A stretch of DNA of 64,000 bases. It comes from an uncultured Eubacterium sp. GTDB lineage: Bacteria > Bacillota > Clostridia > Lachnospirales > Lachnospiraceae. The DNA lies in assembly GCA_948579355.1 (NCBI GenBank), contig CAPAOV010000012.1, forward strand, positions 1-64,000, read 5' to 3'. Shown here piece after piece: positions 33,039 through 43,800 of this stretch. A program made the translations under genes and the position numbers. The notes beneath the pieces were generated by a model. That model searched no databases. It was not told the origin of the DNA and was given only the letters and a program-made list of their open reading frames with translations. How positions within the stretch are numbered: the first letter of the stretch is position 1; each line of letters opens with the position of its first letter.

Positions 33039-35393
33039 TTACTCAATAACAAAATTATCGAGGTATAAATCGGCCGGAAGTTGTGCCGTAGCTTTCAGCT
33101 CGATTTTGTTGTCACCTTTTTTCAGGGTAATCGGGCAGGTTACTGTCTTCCAGTCACTGTAGGATTCTCCTTTTGGAAGTGAAAGTGTTTTAACTTTTAC
33201 TCCGCCGACATATAAGTCAAGGGTATTTATATCTGATGTAGCCGCGTAGCGAAGCGTCAGATTAACGGTCTCTTCTACATCGTTTGGCACGTTGTCCCGT
33301 ACGGCTGCATTTGCCGCGCTGCCAAATTTCATATAACCCTGTCCCTGATAATTAAGAACGCCGCTCTGGCAACCGTTTGTAATGTTTTCTTTGATGTTTT
33401 TATAATCAAAGAACTCCGCCTCGTATTGGCGCGCCCCTGTGTAAGCGGCAGGGAATGCCGGTTCAACAAGAGATGCCGGTGTATAGGTAGTCAGACGGTC
33501 TTTTTCCTGACCGGAGCACTCAATCGTAATGTCAAGTGGCCCATTGTGTTTCACAGTCAAGGTATAAACGCCGTTGTTCCAGCTTTCCACGGCAGTACCT
33601 CTCACTTGTTTTAATCCCCTGTTTTGAAGCGTATAGGTAGGTTTTGCGGTGGCGCCGTAAATTTTAATTGTGTTGGTTCTAATTTGGTTCTGTACATCTT
33701 TTTCATTATAGTTATTCAGATAGAAATGAATCGAATCTGAATATTCTTTGATGATTCCGGTTGCATAATCCGAATAGGAAAGTTCAACCTGCTTACATGT
33801 GTTATATTTCGGTATAAAGAACCCTCCTGCCGGAGAACCGTCTTTATTAGGATTATATGTTACCCATTGGTTTTCAAAGCGGCCGCCATAGCAGTTGCCC
33901 CAGAATTCATTTTCAAATAATGAGTTAAATTCATCCTGTTTTGCTTTTAACGATGGCCAGCGCGAAGCAATGGACGACTGATTAATCGGCACTTGAATCG
34001 ATTTTGCTAAATCATCTTTAAGAGCGTAGACCGTTGGCACGGTCGGATAGCGTCCGGTAGATTTGTAAGGATTATAATTATCTTTCAGGTTTCCGTCGCC
34101 TTTCATGCGATAGAGCCCCTCAAACAGAGTAGGATAGGTACTGTATTTATTGTCGTTACTGCCTGTATTCACATCCTGAATAATAGCTACTTTCGTCCGC
34201 GCAATCACTTCCTCACGCGTAGGAATGCGAACGGTTCCATCGAGAACCTTGCGGAACATATCCATCATATCATTCTGGAACTGGTCATACATATCCCATC
34301 CGCGCATCTTATATCCCTCAATGTCCGTCGACGGCCAGAGTTCTTTAAAATCGTCTGTCCATACAAGTTCCGGCCCGTCGATTACCGTCATGCCATTGAG
34401 CGCCATGCGCTCTAAATGGATAGGCAGACCGGTGGAAAGACGATATTGGTCTTTAGTCACGTTTTCACCCTTAGGGTCGGCCTCCGAATCCCATGTAGAA
34501 TCAGTCCAGCCGGATTCATCATAGCGCACGCCAAAGTTTCCACAATATCCGGAAAGATAGGCGCCAAATACCTCGCTTTCCACATCTGCGATATAACTTA
34601 GCTGGGTATATTTTTCTTCCAATATAAAGTTTTCTGAGTACTGGCGGCAGGCTGCTTCCCATTCCGGAACTTCTTTGAGCATGGCAATCGGGTTGATGCC
34701 GGCGCTCCACTGGTTGGCACACCAGCTCACGTCAAGATAGCCGCCGTATTTATTACAGAGTTTAAGCAATGCGGCAAAGTGGCGATAACGCTCTGGGCAG
34801 GTTATCGGGAAATCCGCGCTTGCGAATCCCCAGAATTGCTCGCAGTAGTTGAAGCCGATAAAGTTCGGGTATTCTTTGAAAAACTCTGCGTAAACCGTGT
34901 CTTCCAAATCGGCGTCGGCAGCATAATCAGGAAAATGGCTCTGCCCGCCGCTGGATGGCTGTATCATTGCCCATACGCCTTTTTCCGCGCATGTTCTCAG
35001 CCACGACTTCGCTGTTTCATAACCATACTGCACCATAAGCCATTCTTTTTTCTCACTACTCCAGTTAATGGAGAGAGAAATATTGAAAACGACATAAGGC
35101 AGTATATCCTCAGGTATCAAATCAATAATTTTTGCCGGGTCAGCATAATTCCACGAATCAATATGTACAATCCACATCGGCTGTTCTGCCGAGAGAGGGC
35201 GGCGCATCGTGCCGTCCGCCTTAGTGACCGTGAATGGCTGAGCTTTTTGTGAGGATACGGGGGCCTTTTCCGTCACCTCGCTAACGACACCAAGATTTAA
35301 GTCATTGGCGGGGGTGAATTGCGGTACACCCACAAATAAATTGACCGACATGATGACCGACATAAATGCCGCACAAAATTTCTTTAATATCAT
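33039..35393 (-). CDS. Secreted GH98 glycoside hydrolase with C-terminal carbohydrate-binding domain
   Basis: This 784-residue exported enzyme has a signal peptide (about 1-26), a GH98 catalytic region (about 65-370, starting with RRPLSAEQPMWIVHID and including ADPAKIIDLIPEDILPYV), the GH98 C-terminal region (to about 640) and a CBM6/35-like module (about 650-784, YEAEFFDY to YLDNFVIE). GH98 includes blood-group endo-galactosidases and endo-xylanases. In this xylan locus the xylanase activity is more likely, but the sequence alone does not decide it. The ATG at 35393 has GGAGG upstream. It is first in an operon with the multi-module surface protein. Confidence 0.88.
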   Translation of the reverse strand: MILKKFCAAFMSVIMSVNLFVGVPQFTPANDLNLGVVSEVTEKAPVSSQKAQPFTVTKADGTMRRPLSAEQPMWIVHIDSWNYADPAKIIDLIPEDILPYVVFNISLSINWSSEKKEWLMVQYGYETAKSWLRTCAEKGVWAMIQPSSGGQSHFPDYAADADLEDTVYAEFFKEYPNFIGFNYCEQFWGFASADFPITCPERYRHFAALLKLCNKYGGYLDVSWCANQWSAGINPIAMLKEVPEWEAACRQYSENFILEEKYTQLSYIADVESEVFGAYLSGYCGNFGVRYDESGWTDSTWDSEADPKGENVTKDQYRLSTGLPIHLERMALNGMTVIDGPELVWTDDFKELWPSTDIEGYKMRGWDMYDQFQNDMMDMFRKVLDGTVRIPTREEVIARTKVAIIQDVNTGSNDNKYSTYPTLFEGLYRMKGDGNLKDNYNPYKSTGRYPTVPTVYALKDDLAKSIQVPINQSSIASRWPSLKAKQDEFNSLFENEFWGNCYGGRFENQWVTYNPNKDGSPAGGFFIPKYNTCKQVELSYSDYATGIIKEYSDSIHFYLNNYNEKDVQNQIRTNTIKIYGATAKPTYTLQNRGLKQVRGTAVESWNNGVYTLTVKHNGPLDITIECSGQEKDRLTTYTPASLVEPAFPAAYTGARQYEAEFFDYKNIKENITNGCQSGVLNYQGQGYMKFGSAANAAVRDNVPNDVEETVNLTLRYAATSDINTLDLYVGGVKVKTLSLPKGESYSDWKTVTCPITLKKGDNKIELKATAQLPADLYLDNFVIE

Positions 35394-35444
35394 TATGACC
35401 TCCAATCCAGAGCGTGTAAATTTTTCTGTTTGCTAAGCGCTCTT

Positions 35445-35472
35445 TTAATAACACCATATGGCAATTTTTCAA
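35445..35472 (-). promoter_or_regulatory. Promoter candidate of the GH98 operon
   Basis: On the minus strand TTGAAA (35472-35467) and TATTAA (35450-35445) have a 16-base spacer. Directly downstream lies AGCGCTTAG (35441-35433), a possible LacI-type half operator. Confidence 0.35.
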
Positions 35473-35583
35473 ATATTATATATAAATTTTTTGGCATTTT
35501 CAAGATGTATTTTTCTTTTTTTGTGATTTCTTTTCTTCATATTAAAAGTTTCCTTAATATAAGGACATTTCTGATTATATTAT

Positions 35584-35612
35584 TTGCTTAATTACCGGAA
35601 CGGGAATATAAT
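35584..35612 (+). promoter_or_regulatory. Promoter of the cytoplasmic GH115 gene
   Basis: TTGCTT (35584-35589) and TATAAT (35607-35612) have a 17-base spacer, about 38 bases before the start codon. Between here and the GH98 promoter only AT-rich sequence is seen. Confidence 0.62.
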
Positions 35613-35650
35613 AATGATGTTGATATAAAATAAGATAGGAGTTATATGAC

Positions 35651-38600
35651 ATGTGTGAAAGCCAATGTATTATAATAGGTTATTTTGAGGAAGAAAACAA
35701 AGCGGTTCTATGTGCCCTCAATAATTTGAAAAAAGATATTGAAAAGGTAACTGACTGTGCGGTCAGTTTAAAGATGCTGAACGCAAAAGAGAATGCGCAC
35801 AGGGAGGCGGAAGCCTGCGATATTCTTGTTGCCACGAAAAACGTACATACATGGCTTGACGGAGAAGAGGCGCTTGATAAGTGGGAAGGATATGTTGTGA
35901 AGAAGCAGGATGGCACGGTGTATATATGCGGGGCAGACAGACGGGGAACTATTTACGGGATTTATGAGCTGTCACAGTATTTGGGAGTATCGCCGTGGTA
36001 CTATTTTGCCGATGTTCCGGTAAAGAAAAAAAGTGGCTTTTCCATTGCCGATGATTTTTATGTAGCAGATTATCCCTCGGTGCAGTACAGGGGAATATTT
36101 TTAAACGACGAAGAAGAGCTGGAAGAGTGGGCGGCATTACATACTACTGACGGAACAATTGGACCGGAGTTGTATCAGCGGATATTTGAACTTATCCTCC
36201 GCTTAAAAGGGAATTATATCTGGCCTGCCATGCACGTCAATTATTTTCAGGAGAATCCGCAAAATGCGAGGCTTGCCAATCAGATGGGAATTGTGGTAGG
36301 CACATCGCATTGTGACATGCTGATGAGGAGCAACCAAAACGAATGGAATCCGTGGCTTGGCAGTAAGGGCTATGTGAGTGACTACGATGCTGTACATTCG
36401 AACAAAATGCAGTCCGATGGCGCAGACGGCAGTTGTATTTATTATGACTATTCGCTTCCGGATAAAAACCGCAGTGTAATCCAGCAATACTGGCGTGAGA
36501 GTATAGAAATGAACAGGGATTACGAGGTCTGTTATACGATTGGTATGAGGGGCGTCCATGACTATGGATTTTCTACTAAAATGATAGATGAGGATTCGTC
36601 GCTTACAGACGCAGAGAAAGAGAAAACCAGAATCCGGCTGCTGGAAACAATAATGTCTGACCAGAGAGAGATGCTCAAGAGTGAATTGGGGTGTGAATCT
36701 GCGGAGGAGATTTTACAGACGTTTATTCCGTATAAGGAAGTTCTTGATTTGTACGATAAGGGGCTTTCTGTTCCCGACGATGTGACGCTTGTCTGGGTCA
36801 ATGATAATTTCGGACACATCCGCCGCTATCCAAATACTGAAGAGAAAAAGAGGACAGGAGGACACGGACTCTATTATCATGCGTCCTACTGGGGAACTCC
36901 TGACATGAGCTATTTGTTTTTTAATACCATTCCTCTTGCACAGACGACACAGGAATTAAAGAAAGCTTATGAATCGGGTATTCAAAAAATATGGGTGCTC
37001 AATGTCGGGGCGTTGAAACCGCTGGAAATGGATATGGAAGCTTTTTTGCAGTACGGCTGGGACGCGGGAAAGGAAGCCGTTGTAACTACTGATATTCATG
37101 CATATACGGCGCAGTGGTTTGATAAATATTTTTCCGGCGGCTACGGAAACGAGCTGGCGGATTTATATGAATCATTTGTGCAGCTTACGAATGCGAGAAA
37201 AATTGAGCACATGGTTTCGCTTGCCTTTTCGCAGACCGGTTATGGAGACGAGGCCGGTGAGCGGGTATGCCGTCTCGAGTACATATTCAACCGCGCCAAT
37301 GAGATATACGGAAGTCTTCCTGATTGTGAGAAGCCTGCCTTTTTTCAAATGTTTTTATGTAAGGTGCATGCGTCTTATTATGTAAATCATGCTTTTTATT
37401 TTGCCGACAGAAGTATTCTCTCTTATGACAGAGGAAATGACAGGGCAGCCGATTTTTATACGGAGCAGTCAGGCATGATGATGCGTTATTTGCGCAATAT
37501 GCTGCGGTATTACAATAAGTATATGTGCGGCGGGAAGTGGGACGGTATACTTACGCCGGATTTATTTCCACCTCCCACCATCAATTTCTATCCTGTCTGC
37601 CAGCCGTCGATACGCAGGAAGAGCGGCGGCCTGAAACTCTTTCTGCCGGATGGCAGCAGTTCTTTTGAGTGCGGAGAGATTACGTTTTGTCAGGGAGGAA
37701 CTGACAGGAAATGGTTTGAACTTGGCAATCAGGGAAACCTTGATGTGCCATTTGCCATATGCGGCTGTCCGGAATGGCTTGATATTTCCGAGACTGAGGG
37801 AGAAGTGATGACGGAAAAGAGAATATACCTGACGGTTCGCGACATCCGCCTGTGTGCGGGTCAGTCGGCGTTTATGGAAATCCGTGACTTTGTTGATAAT
37901 AAGACAATAAGGTTAGAAGTAAAGGCAGAGCCGTCACTGGCGGCTGCAGATTGTAATAACGTGGAGGCAGACGGAGCGGTTTGTCTGTTTGCCGACAGCT
38001 ATGAGGCGCAGACAGGGGAAGCAGACGGAGCATGCTGGAGAAAAGTATATGGTGTGGGAAGAGGCTTTGGCAATGTGATGACGGCTTATGCGCCCGATGA
38101 TGTTTTGGCAGATGGTTTGGACGTTGAAACTGCCCCATGTCTGGAATATTCTTTCCTATTAAAAAGCGAGGGAGAATTTGAACTTGAAATTACAAGGTGT
38201 CTTACTCTTGACGCGCGGGGCAGAATCCGGTTTGCGGTAGGGATTGACAAGAACCCTCCTGTGGTCGTGGAGTCGCCGACGACAGACGAGTGGACAGGGG
38301 CATGGAAAGAGAGCGTTTTAAATAACGGGGAAAAGCTTTCCCTGCGGCTGCCACTGCTAAGAGCAGGAAAACATACGCTGCAATTATATATGATTGACAG
38401 GTATGTCTCAATTCATAAGATAAATGTATATACGGAGAAGAAAAAGAATACCTTTTTCGGTTTTTCTTCTGTACACTACCGCGAGGATATCCCACATATT
38501 AATATGAAAGAACTGGCTGCCATTCAGACTGATATGTATAGGATGGCGGCGGATAGCGATATTCTTCCTGATGTGGTGTACGCCGATGAAGAATTTTGGA

Positions 38601-39262
38601 AGTATAACCGGATATACAGAAAGAATGACACGACAAGAAAGGCGGTTCGTGGCGTCCGCCGCTATGAAGATTACTATGACGGAAACGGCGTTGCGGATAT
38701 TACGGATATGTTTGCAAAAGGCGTTTTTCAGGAGAGAGACGGGATACTTTCGCTGGAGGCGGAGTATACGCTTGAAAATTCCGCCCACGCGTATCTGACG
38801 CCGGATGTTTCGGGTTCCAGATATTGGAGCCATGTGCGCGCGCAGACGGATGGCGGAACAGGACTCGCCATGCAGGTATTCGGGCCGCCCTACACATGGG
38901 ATAATCCGAACGAGGCGCCGGCCATGCATTTCCGCGTCAATATATCGGAAGCCGGAGATTATAAAGCATGGCTTCTTACCCTGTATGCAGACGATATGTC
39001 GGATACATGTTACTTCGCTGTTGATGGTGAGATTCTGCCGTTAAGTGAACAGCACAGGGAGGGCCGGCTGTTTAATTATGCGACGGCACATATTTATTTC
39101 TGGTGTCTCACGGGAAGTATCCGGCTGGAAGAGGGCGAGCATACATTCTCGATTTATGCCGCCGATACGGGCATGCAGATAGATAGAATTTATTTGAGCA
39201 GAGGGGAGGAACTCCCGCCTGTCGATAATGAGTGGAAGAGTTCGCAGAGGGCAGGGAAGTGA
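35651..39262 (+). CDS. Cytoplasmic GH115 alpha-glucuronidase
   Basis: This 1203-residue protein has no signal peptide. Full-length similarity to GH115 is evident from GADRRGTIYGIYELS with GVSPWYYFADVP near 95-120, then YRGIFLNDEEE, LRLKGNYIWPAMH, GTSHCDMLMRS, VNDNFGHIRRYP and HYHASYWGTPDMSY-like sequence near 415. The C-terminal third (about 920-1203) matches the GH115 C-terminal beta domain. GH115 removes (4-O-methyl-)glucuronic acid from xylan, including internal residues. A cytoplasmic form would act on imported aldouronic acids. The start at 35651 follows ATAGGAG. The PIN toxin gene is convergent 27 bases away, and no terminator is seen between them. Confidence 0.92.
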   Translation: MCESQCIIIGYFEEENKAVLCALNNLKKDIEKVTDCAVSLKMLNAKENAHREAEACDILVATKNVHTWLDGEEALDKWEGYVVKKQDGTVYICGADRRGTIYGIYELSQYLGVSPWYYFADVPVKKKSGFSIADDFYVADYPSVQYRGIFLNDEEELEEWAALHTTDGTIGPELYQRIFELILRLKGNYIWPAMHVNYFQENPQNARLANQMGIVVGTSHCDMLMRSNQNEWNPWLGSKGYVSDYDAVHSNKMQSDGADGSCIYYDYSLPDKNRSVIQQYWRESIEMNRDYEVCYTIGMRGVHDYGFSTKMIDEDSSLTDAEKEKTRIRLLETIMSDQREMLKSELGCESAEEILQTFIPYKEVLDLYDKGLSVPDDVTLVWVNDNFGHIRRYPNTEEKKRTGGHGLYYHASYWGTPDMSYLFFNTIPLAQTTQELKKAYESGIQKIWVLNVGALKPLEMDMEAFLQYGWDAGKEAVVTTDIHAYTAQWFDKYFSGGYGNELADLYESFVQLTNARKIEHMVSLAFSQTGYGDEAGERVCRLEYIFNRANEIYGSLPDCEKPAFFQMFLCKVHASYYVNHAFYFADRSILSYDRGNDRAADFYTEQSGMMMRYLRNMLRYYNKYMCGGKWDGILTPDLFPPPTINFYPVCQPSIRRKSGGLKLFLPDGSSSFECGEITFCQGGTDRKWFELGNQGNLDVPFAICGCPEWLDISETEGEVMTEKRIYLTVRDIRLCAGQSAFMEIRDFVDNKTIRLEVKAEPSLAAADCNNVEADGAVCLFADSYEAQTGEADGACWRKVYGVGRGFGNVMTAYAPDDVLADGLDVETAPCLEYSFLLKSEGEFELEITRCLTLDARGRIRFAVGIDKNPPVVVESPTTDEWTGAWKESVLNNGEKLSLRLPLLRAGKHTLQLYMIDRYVSIHKINVYTEKKKNTFFGFSSVHYREDIPHINMKELAAIQTDMYRMAADSDILPDVVYADEEFWKYNRIYRKNDTTRKAVRGVRRYEDYYDGNGVADITDMFAKGVFQERDGILSLEAEYTLENSAHAYLTPDVSGSRYWSHVRAQTDGGTGLAMQVFGPPYTWDNPNEAPAMHFRVNISEAGDYKAWLLTLYADDMSDTCYFAVDGEILPLSEQHREGRLFNYATAHIYFWCLTGSIRLEEGEHTFSIYAADTGMQIDRIYLSRGEELPPVDNEWKSSQRAGK

Positions 39263-39289
39263 TTATACCAACCCTCATTCATGTTGTGC

Positions 39290-39712
39290 CTATTTCATGT
39301 ATTTGTGCTTTTCTAAAAAATCATGAGGGGTCTCAGCCTGAATTGAAGAATTTTTATAATCTTGAGTGTTTCTTGTGATGATACACTCTGCTCTGACTTC
39401 CTCTGCACACTTTTCCTGTAGGCAGTCTTCAAAATCCTCAAAATCTTTCTTCTCTAGTGCGCTCAGAACTTTTTCATGAGATGCACCTGTTACGTTTAAA
39501 ACCTTTAAAATTCCGAGAAGTAAAAGGCGGCGTTCTTTGTTTGAAAACATTTTTCGTAATATGAAAAAAATATTGGAAACAGAGTGGAACGCAATGTATC
39601 CTTTTATTTCCTGTCTTGCACATAACTCCAGAATTTTTCGAGATTCTGTCGCAAAAGGTTTCCGACTAACGATGACATCCAGAATAATATTTGTATCAAC
39701 TAAAATTACCAT
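39290..39712 (-). CDS. PIN-domain ribonuclease toxin
   Basis: This 140-residue protein has the PIN fold pattern: VILVDTNIILD with the first catalytic aspartate at residue 6, a mid-region glutamate, DFEDFEDCLQ near 90, and the late motif IITRNTQDY. Such VapC-type toxins cut RNA when freed from their antitoxin. The start at 39712 has GGAGG 7 bases upstream; the extension to 39778 lies within the antitoxin gene. It overlaps the antitoxin gene by 17 bases. It is probably a stabilising or stress module inserted between the two GH115 genes. Confidence 0.88.
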   Translation of the reverse strand: MVILVDTNIILDVIVSRKPFATESRKILELCARQEIKGYIAFHSVSNIFFILRKMFSNKERRLLLLGILKVLNVTGASHEKVLSALEKKDFEDFEDCLQEKCAEEVRAECIITRNTQDYKNSSIQAETPHDFLEKHKYMK

Positions 39713-39935
39713 ACTTTTCCTCCAGTCCTTCTGCCAGTGCTTCCTTTTCATTAAAATCCTCTGGCAGCCTCCCCGCAAAAGATTCGATAATTCGAAGTCC
39801 CTCCAGTCCTTCTTCTATGTTCTGGTTTTGCTTTGTGCTACGTCTGTAGTTTTTTAGCAACGTTACAACACTGGTCATTTCGGATTCATCAAATTCATCT
39901 AAGAGCTGATATGCCTCCTGCCTTAATGCTGTCAT
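39696..39935 (-). CDS. Antitoxin partner of the PIN toxin
   Basis: This 79-residue acidic protein begins MTALRQEAYQLLDEFDE, a short helical stretch common to antitoxins of PIN toxins. It ends in a Glu-rich tail (NEKEALAEGLEEKYG), typical of the toxin-binding part. GGAGGTGATGA lies just upstream of the ATG at 39935. It overlaps the toxin gene. A promoter with an operator over its -10 box lies upstream, which fits autoregulation. The exact antitoxin family is not clear from the sequence. Confidence 0.8.
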   Translation of the reverse strand: MTALRQEAYQLLDEFDESEMTSVVTLLKNYRRSTKQNQNIEEGLEGLRIIESFAGRLPEDFNEKEALAEGLEEKYGNFS

Positions 39936-39963
39936 ACATTCATCACCTCCCATAACTTTCTTA

Positions 39964-39998
39964 CTAGTGATTATACTAGAATTTTTTCCTGCCTGCAA
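39964..39998 (-). promoter_or_regulatory. Promoter and overlapping operator of the PIN toxin-antitoxin pair
   Basis: On the minus strand TTGCAG (39998-39993) and TATAAT (39975-39970) have a 17-base spacer. The inverted repeat CTAGT-N6-ACTAG (39964-39979) covers the -10 box exactly, so a bound antitoxin complex would block RNA polymerase. Confidence 0.72.
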
Positions 39999-40047
39999 TT
40001 CTTTTATGATACGCTACTCGTCAAAGCTGGTCTTTTACAGGGCGGCA

Positions 40048-40056
40048 TGATATAAT
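40048..40056 (+). promoter_or_regulatory. Extended -10 promoter of the membrane protein-GH115 operon
   Basis: TGATATAAT is a perfect extended -10 element about 90 bases before the start at 40145. No good -35 box is present. Confidence 0.5.
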
Positions 40057-40144
40057 GGGGATAAAAAATCCCTTGCTTATCATTGGAAACAGGCTTATTA
40101 TGTTAGTAAGGGGCGTTATGTCCGAAACCGGAAAGGAGGAAGCC

Positions 40145-40783
40145 ATGAGGGAACGCTGGAAGAAAATCCGAACGGGAACGCTTACGATTGCATTTATCAT
40201 TATAGGGATATTAGAATATGGGGCGTTAATGAAATATTTTGATTTGCCGCAGGTAATGTTAATCGTACCGCTTATAGGGGCAGCGTCTTACATATTTTTA
40301 AAGAAATCGTGCTTAACGGTTTTTGGCTGTACAGCTTTATGTTCAGCCCTCTATCAGCTTGTTGCCGGTGACGCCAATGCGATTGCCCGTCTGCAGACGA
40401 ATGCCGTAAGTATTGCCATAATACTTTTTCAGTGTTTGATTGTCCTGCTTATTCTGGAAGCAATCGGTATCGGTGGGGGCGCTTTGATTTGCCTGTCGCG
40501 AAACCGAGATAAAAAATCAGCGGTTAGAATTACTGCCTGTATATTAGGCGTACTTGTGACGGTAGGTCTGTATCTTGCCATTTATCACAATCCATTGTAT
40601 CCGCTGACGGCGCGAATAGAGTTAAACCGATATGTGGAAGAAAATCTGACGGATTATCCAATTGCCAATAAAATGGTCTATTATTCGCTGCCGAATTTGA
40701 ATTATGAATGCCGTGTAGCGATGTCAGATGGCAAAATCCGTATCGTAGGTTATGATATTGAGGGAAAAATTTCAGAACAGTAA
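40145..40783 (+). CDS. Multi-pass membrane protein of unknown function
   Basis: This 212-residue protein has about five hydrophobic segments (near 12-30, 36-52, 57-72, 85-110 and 125-148). A C-terminal extracytoplasmic tail of about 60 residues follows (RIELNRYVEENLTDYP to DGKIRIVGYDIEGKISEQ). I do not recognise a family. AGGAGG lies 7 bases before the ATG at 40145; an in-frame ATG at 40055 overlaps the -10 box of the promoter and is rejected. The gene ends 21 bases before the secreted GH115 gene, so the two are probably co-transcribed. A role in secretion, folding or surface display of that enzyme is possible but only suggested by position. Confidence 0.78.
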   Translation: MRERWKKIRTGTLTIAFIIIGILEYGALMKYFDLPQVMLIVPLIGAASYIFLKKSCLTVFGCTALCSALYQLVAGDANAIARLQTNAVSIAIILFQCLIVLLILEAIGIGGGALICLSRNRDKKSAVRITACILGVLVTVGLYLAIYHNPLYPLTARIELNRYVEENLTDYPIANKMVYYSLPNLNYECRVAMSDGKIRIVGYDIEGKISEQ

Positions 40784-40804
40784 AATGAAAAGGAGATGGT
40801 ATTT

Positions 40805-43800
40805 TTGAAAAATCACAGAGGAACGAAGAAACGTTTCATGGCAGTTGCGTTATCTCTTGCCATGATAGCAACCGCTGCGGCGGGAACGGGTAATCCGGCA
40901 GCGGCGGCCAAGGCGGTCAAAGTAAAGAAGCTTACGCTCAAAAAGCCAGTGATTCGCACATTGGCGTTGAAAAAGGGCGAGAGCTACCGTTTAAAATGGA
41001 AAGTAAAGCCGGCAAAAGGGGCATTGAAATTTACTTCCAGTAAAAAATCGGTTGTCTCCGTCAACAAAAAGGGTAAGCTGAAAGCGAAAAAGGCAGGCAA
41101 AGCAACGATTACCATTGCCAGCAAAACAAAACCAAAGAAATCAGTAAAAATAAAAGTAACCGTATACAAGAAGTTTAAAAAAGCTTCCAAAGTTAAATTA
41201 TCGGCGGAAAATACGTCGATTGCGGCAGGTTCGACAACGGAACTAAAAGCTGTCGTCAATCCGTCTAAGGCGACGGTGAAGAAAGTGACCTTTGCAAGTA
41301 AGGATAAAAAGATTGCCACCGTGAGCAGTAAAGGCGTGGTTACAGGGAAAAAGCAGGGAACTACGACGATTACAGCCTATGCCAAAGATGGCCGCGGCGC
41401 CAAAGCGTCCATCAAGATTACTGTTATGGCCGAGAGTAATACGATACCGCAGCAAACGCCGGGCAATGATAATAAAGGAACGGCTTCGGCCGAACCTACG
41501 CCGACGGAAGTGCCGGTTTTAAAACAAAATGAACCGGGCAGCTTTATTCTTGCTTCCGATGTTTCTTCCGCGGATATTTATGTAGATAAAAAGGGCGCTG
41601 ATTATGACGGTCTTTCCCTGATTGCACAGTCGTTTCAGGAGGATGTCAATATCGTATCGGCCAAAGGGGCAAAACCACGTGTTGTAGATACGGCCTCTGC
41701 GATTCGCGAGTCGGCTGTCATTGCCGGTTCCATAGGAAATAACGACATCATCGATAAGCTTATTGCGGACGGAAAACTGGATGTATCAGACATTGCTAAG
41801 AAAACTGAGACGTATAAGGTTCAGGTAGTAGAGAATCCGGCCGAGGGACTGACAAGCGCCCTTGTGATTGTCGGCAGCGACAAGCGCGGCACGATATACG
41901 GTATCTACCACATTTCCGAGATGATGGGAGTTTCCCCGTGGGTATACTGGGGCGATGTGACGCCGGTGAAGAAAGACAAAATTTCGTTTACCAACGAGAG
42001 TTATACTTATACTTCGAAAGAGCCGTCGGTCAAATACCGTGGTATCTTCCTCAATGACGAGGCGCCGTCGCTGACCGGCTGGGTAAAGAAAAAGTTCGGT
42101 AATTATAACTCAAAGTTTTATGATAACGTATATGAGTTGATTCTCCGCTGCAAGGGAAATTATCTGTGGCCGGCCATGTGGTCGAACACTTTCAGTGAAG
42201 ACGGCGGTAAGGAGGGCAGGCTGGCGAATGCCGAACTGGCAGATAAATACGGCATTATCATGGGAACTTCCCACCATGAGCCACTGTGCCGAGCCGGCAA
42301 TGAGTGGCAGTCAAAATATAAAAAATACAGTACGAGTAACAAATGGGATTTTAATTCCAATGAAGAGGGAATTACCAATTTCTGGCGTGACGGTGTAAAA
42401 CGAAACATGCCGTTTGAGAATGTTTATACTCTTGGTATGCGTGGCGAAGCCGATTCGGCGCTGGGCGGAACCGTGGCAGATAATATTAATCTGTTAAAGA
42501 AAGTTATTACAACACAGAAAAATATATTAAAAGAAAATAATCTGCAAAATGCGCCGCAGGTACTTACGGTGTACAAAGAAGTAGAAGATTTCTGGCATGG
42601 CACGTCGCAGGTGGCCGGTCTGAAGAAATGGAATGTCCTCGATGATGTAATGATTATGTTGTGCGACGACAACTTCGGTAATATGCGTACATTGCCAGAG
42701 GGCGAAGACTGTAACCGCAAAGGCGGCTGGGGTATGTATTATCATTTCGATTATCACGGCGGCCCGACTTCCTATGAGTGGGTGAATACGGTACAGCTTG
42801 ATAAAGTATGGGAACAGATGTCGCTTGCTTATGAGCACGGCGTCGACGATATGTGGATTGTCAATGTCGGCGATTTGAAACCGATGGAAATGAATATTTC
42901 CTACTTCCTCGACCTCGCTTATGATTATGATACATGGGGAAAAGATGGTGGAAACAAGACCGATGCGTATATGGAAAAATGGGTGCAGCAGCAATTCGGG
43001 GACGCCTTGAATCAGGAACAGCAGCAGGCAGTACAAACGTTGCTGGAAGACTATACATGGTTAAATGGTTCCTGCAAACCGGAGGTTGTTTCTTCGGTGA
43101 CGTACGACGCTTCCAACTATAACGAGGCACAGAGAATGCTGGGCCGGATTGAAGATATGATAAGCAGGGCAAAGACATATCAGGAAGTGGTGCCGGAGCG
43201 TCTGCAGGCGGCGTACTTCCAGTTTGTATACTTCCCTGTCGTGGCGTCGGCCAACGTGGCGAAAATGCAGATTTGCAGCGGGCTCAATAAGTATTACTAT
43301 AATGAGAAGAGTTCAAACGCCAACTTATACGCGATTATGGTAGATGAATGTATTGCTCTCGATAAGGAACTTCAGGAGACATATAATAAAAATATGCCAG
43401 GTGTTGGCAACAAATGGGAGAAGATGATGAGTTCCCCGCACGTAGGCTATACGTCATGGGATTCTGCCGGATGGAAATACCCGACAGCCAAATGGCTGAA
43501 GCCGGCGGAGGGAACGAAGATGTCAGTTTCCGTGGAAAATCGTGCAGAGACAGTTACAGATGGTCAGATTGTGCTGGATGATTTTACCAATATCAATCAG
43601 GAGTCCTACACGGTAACGCTTTCCAATCAGGGAGCCAATATGTACAACTATACGGCGACAGCCGGCGAGGACTGGATTAAGCTGTCAAAGAAAACCGGCT
43701 CCGTTAAAATGCAGGACACGTTTGAAATATCAGTTGACTGGGATAAGGTATCGGCAGACAAGACAGGTTCTGTCGTAATCCAGAGCGGAGATAGTAAGGT

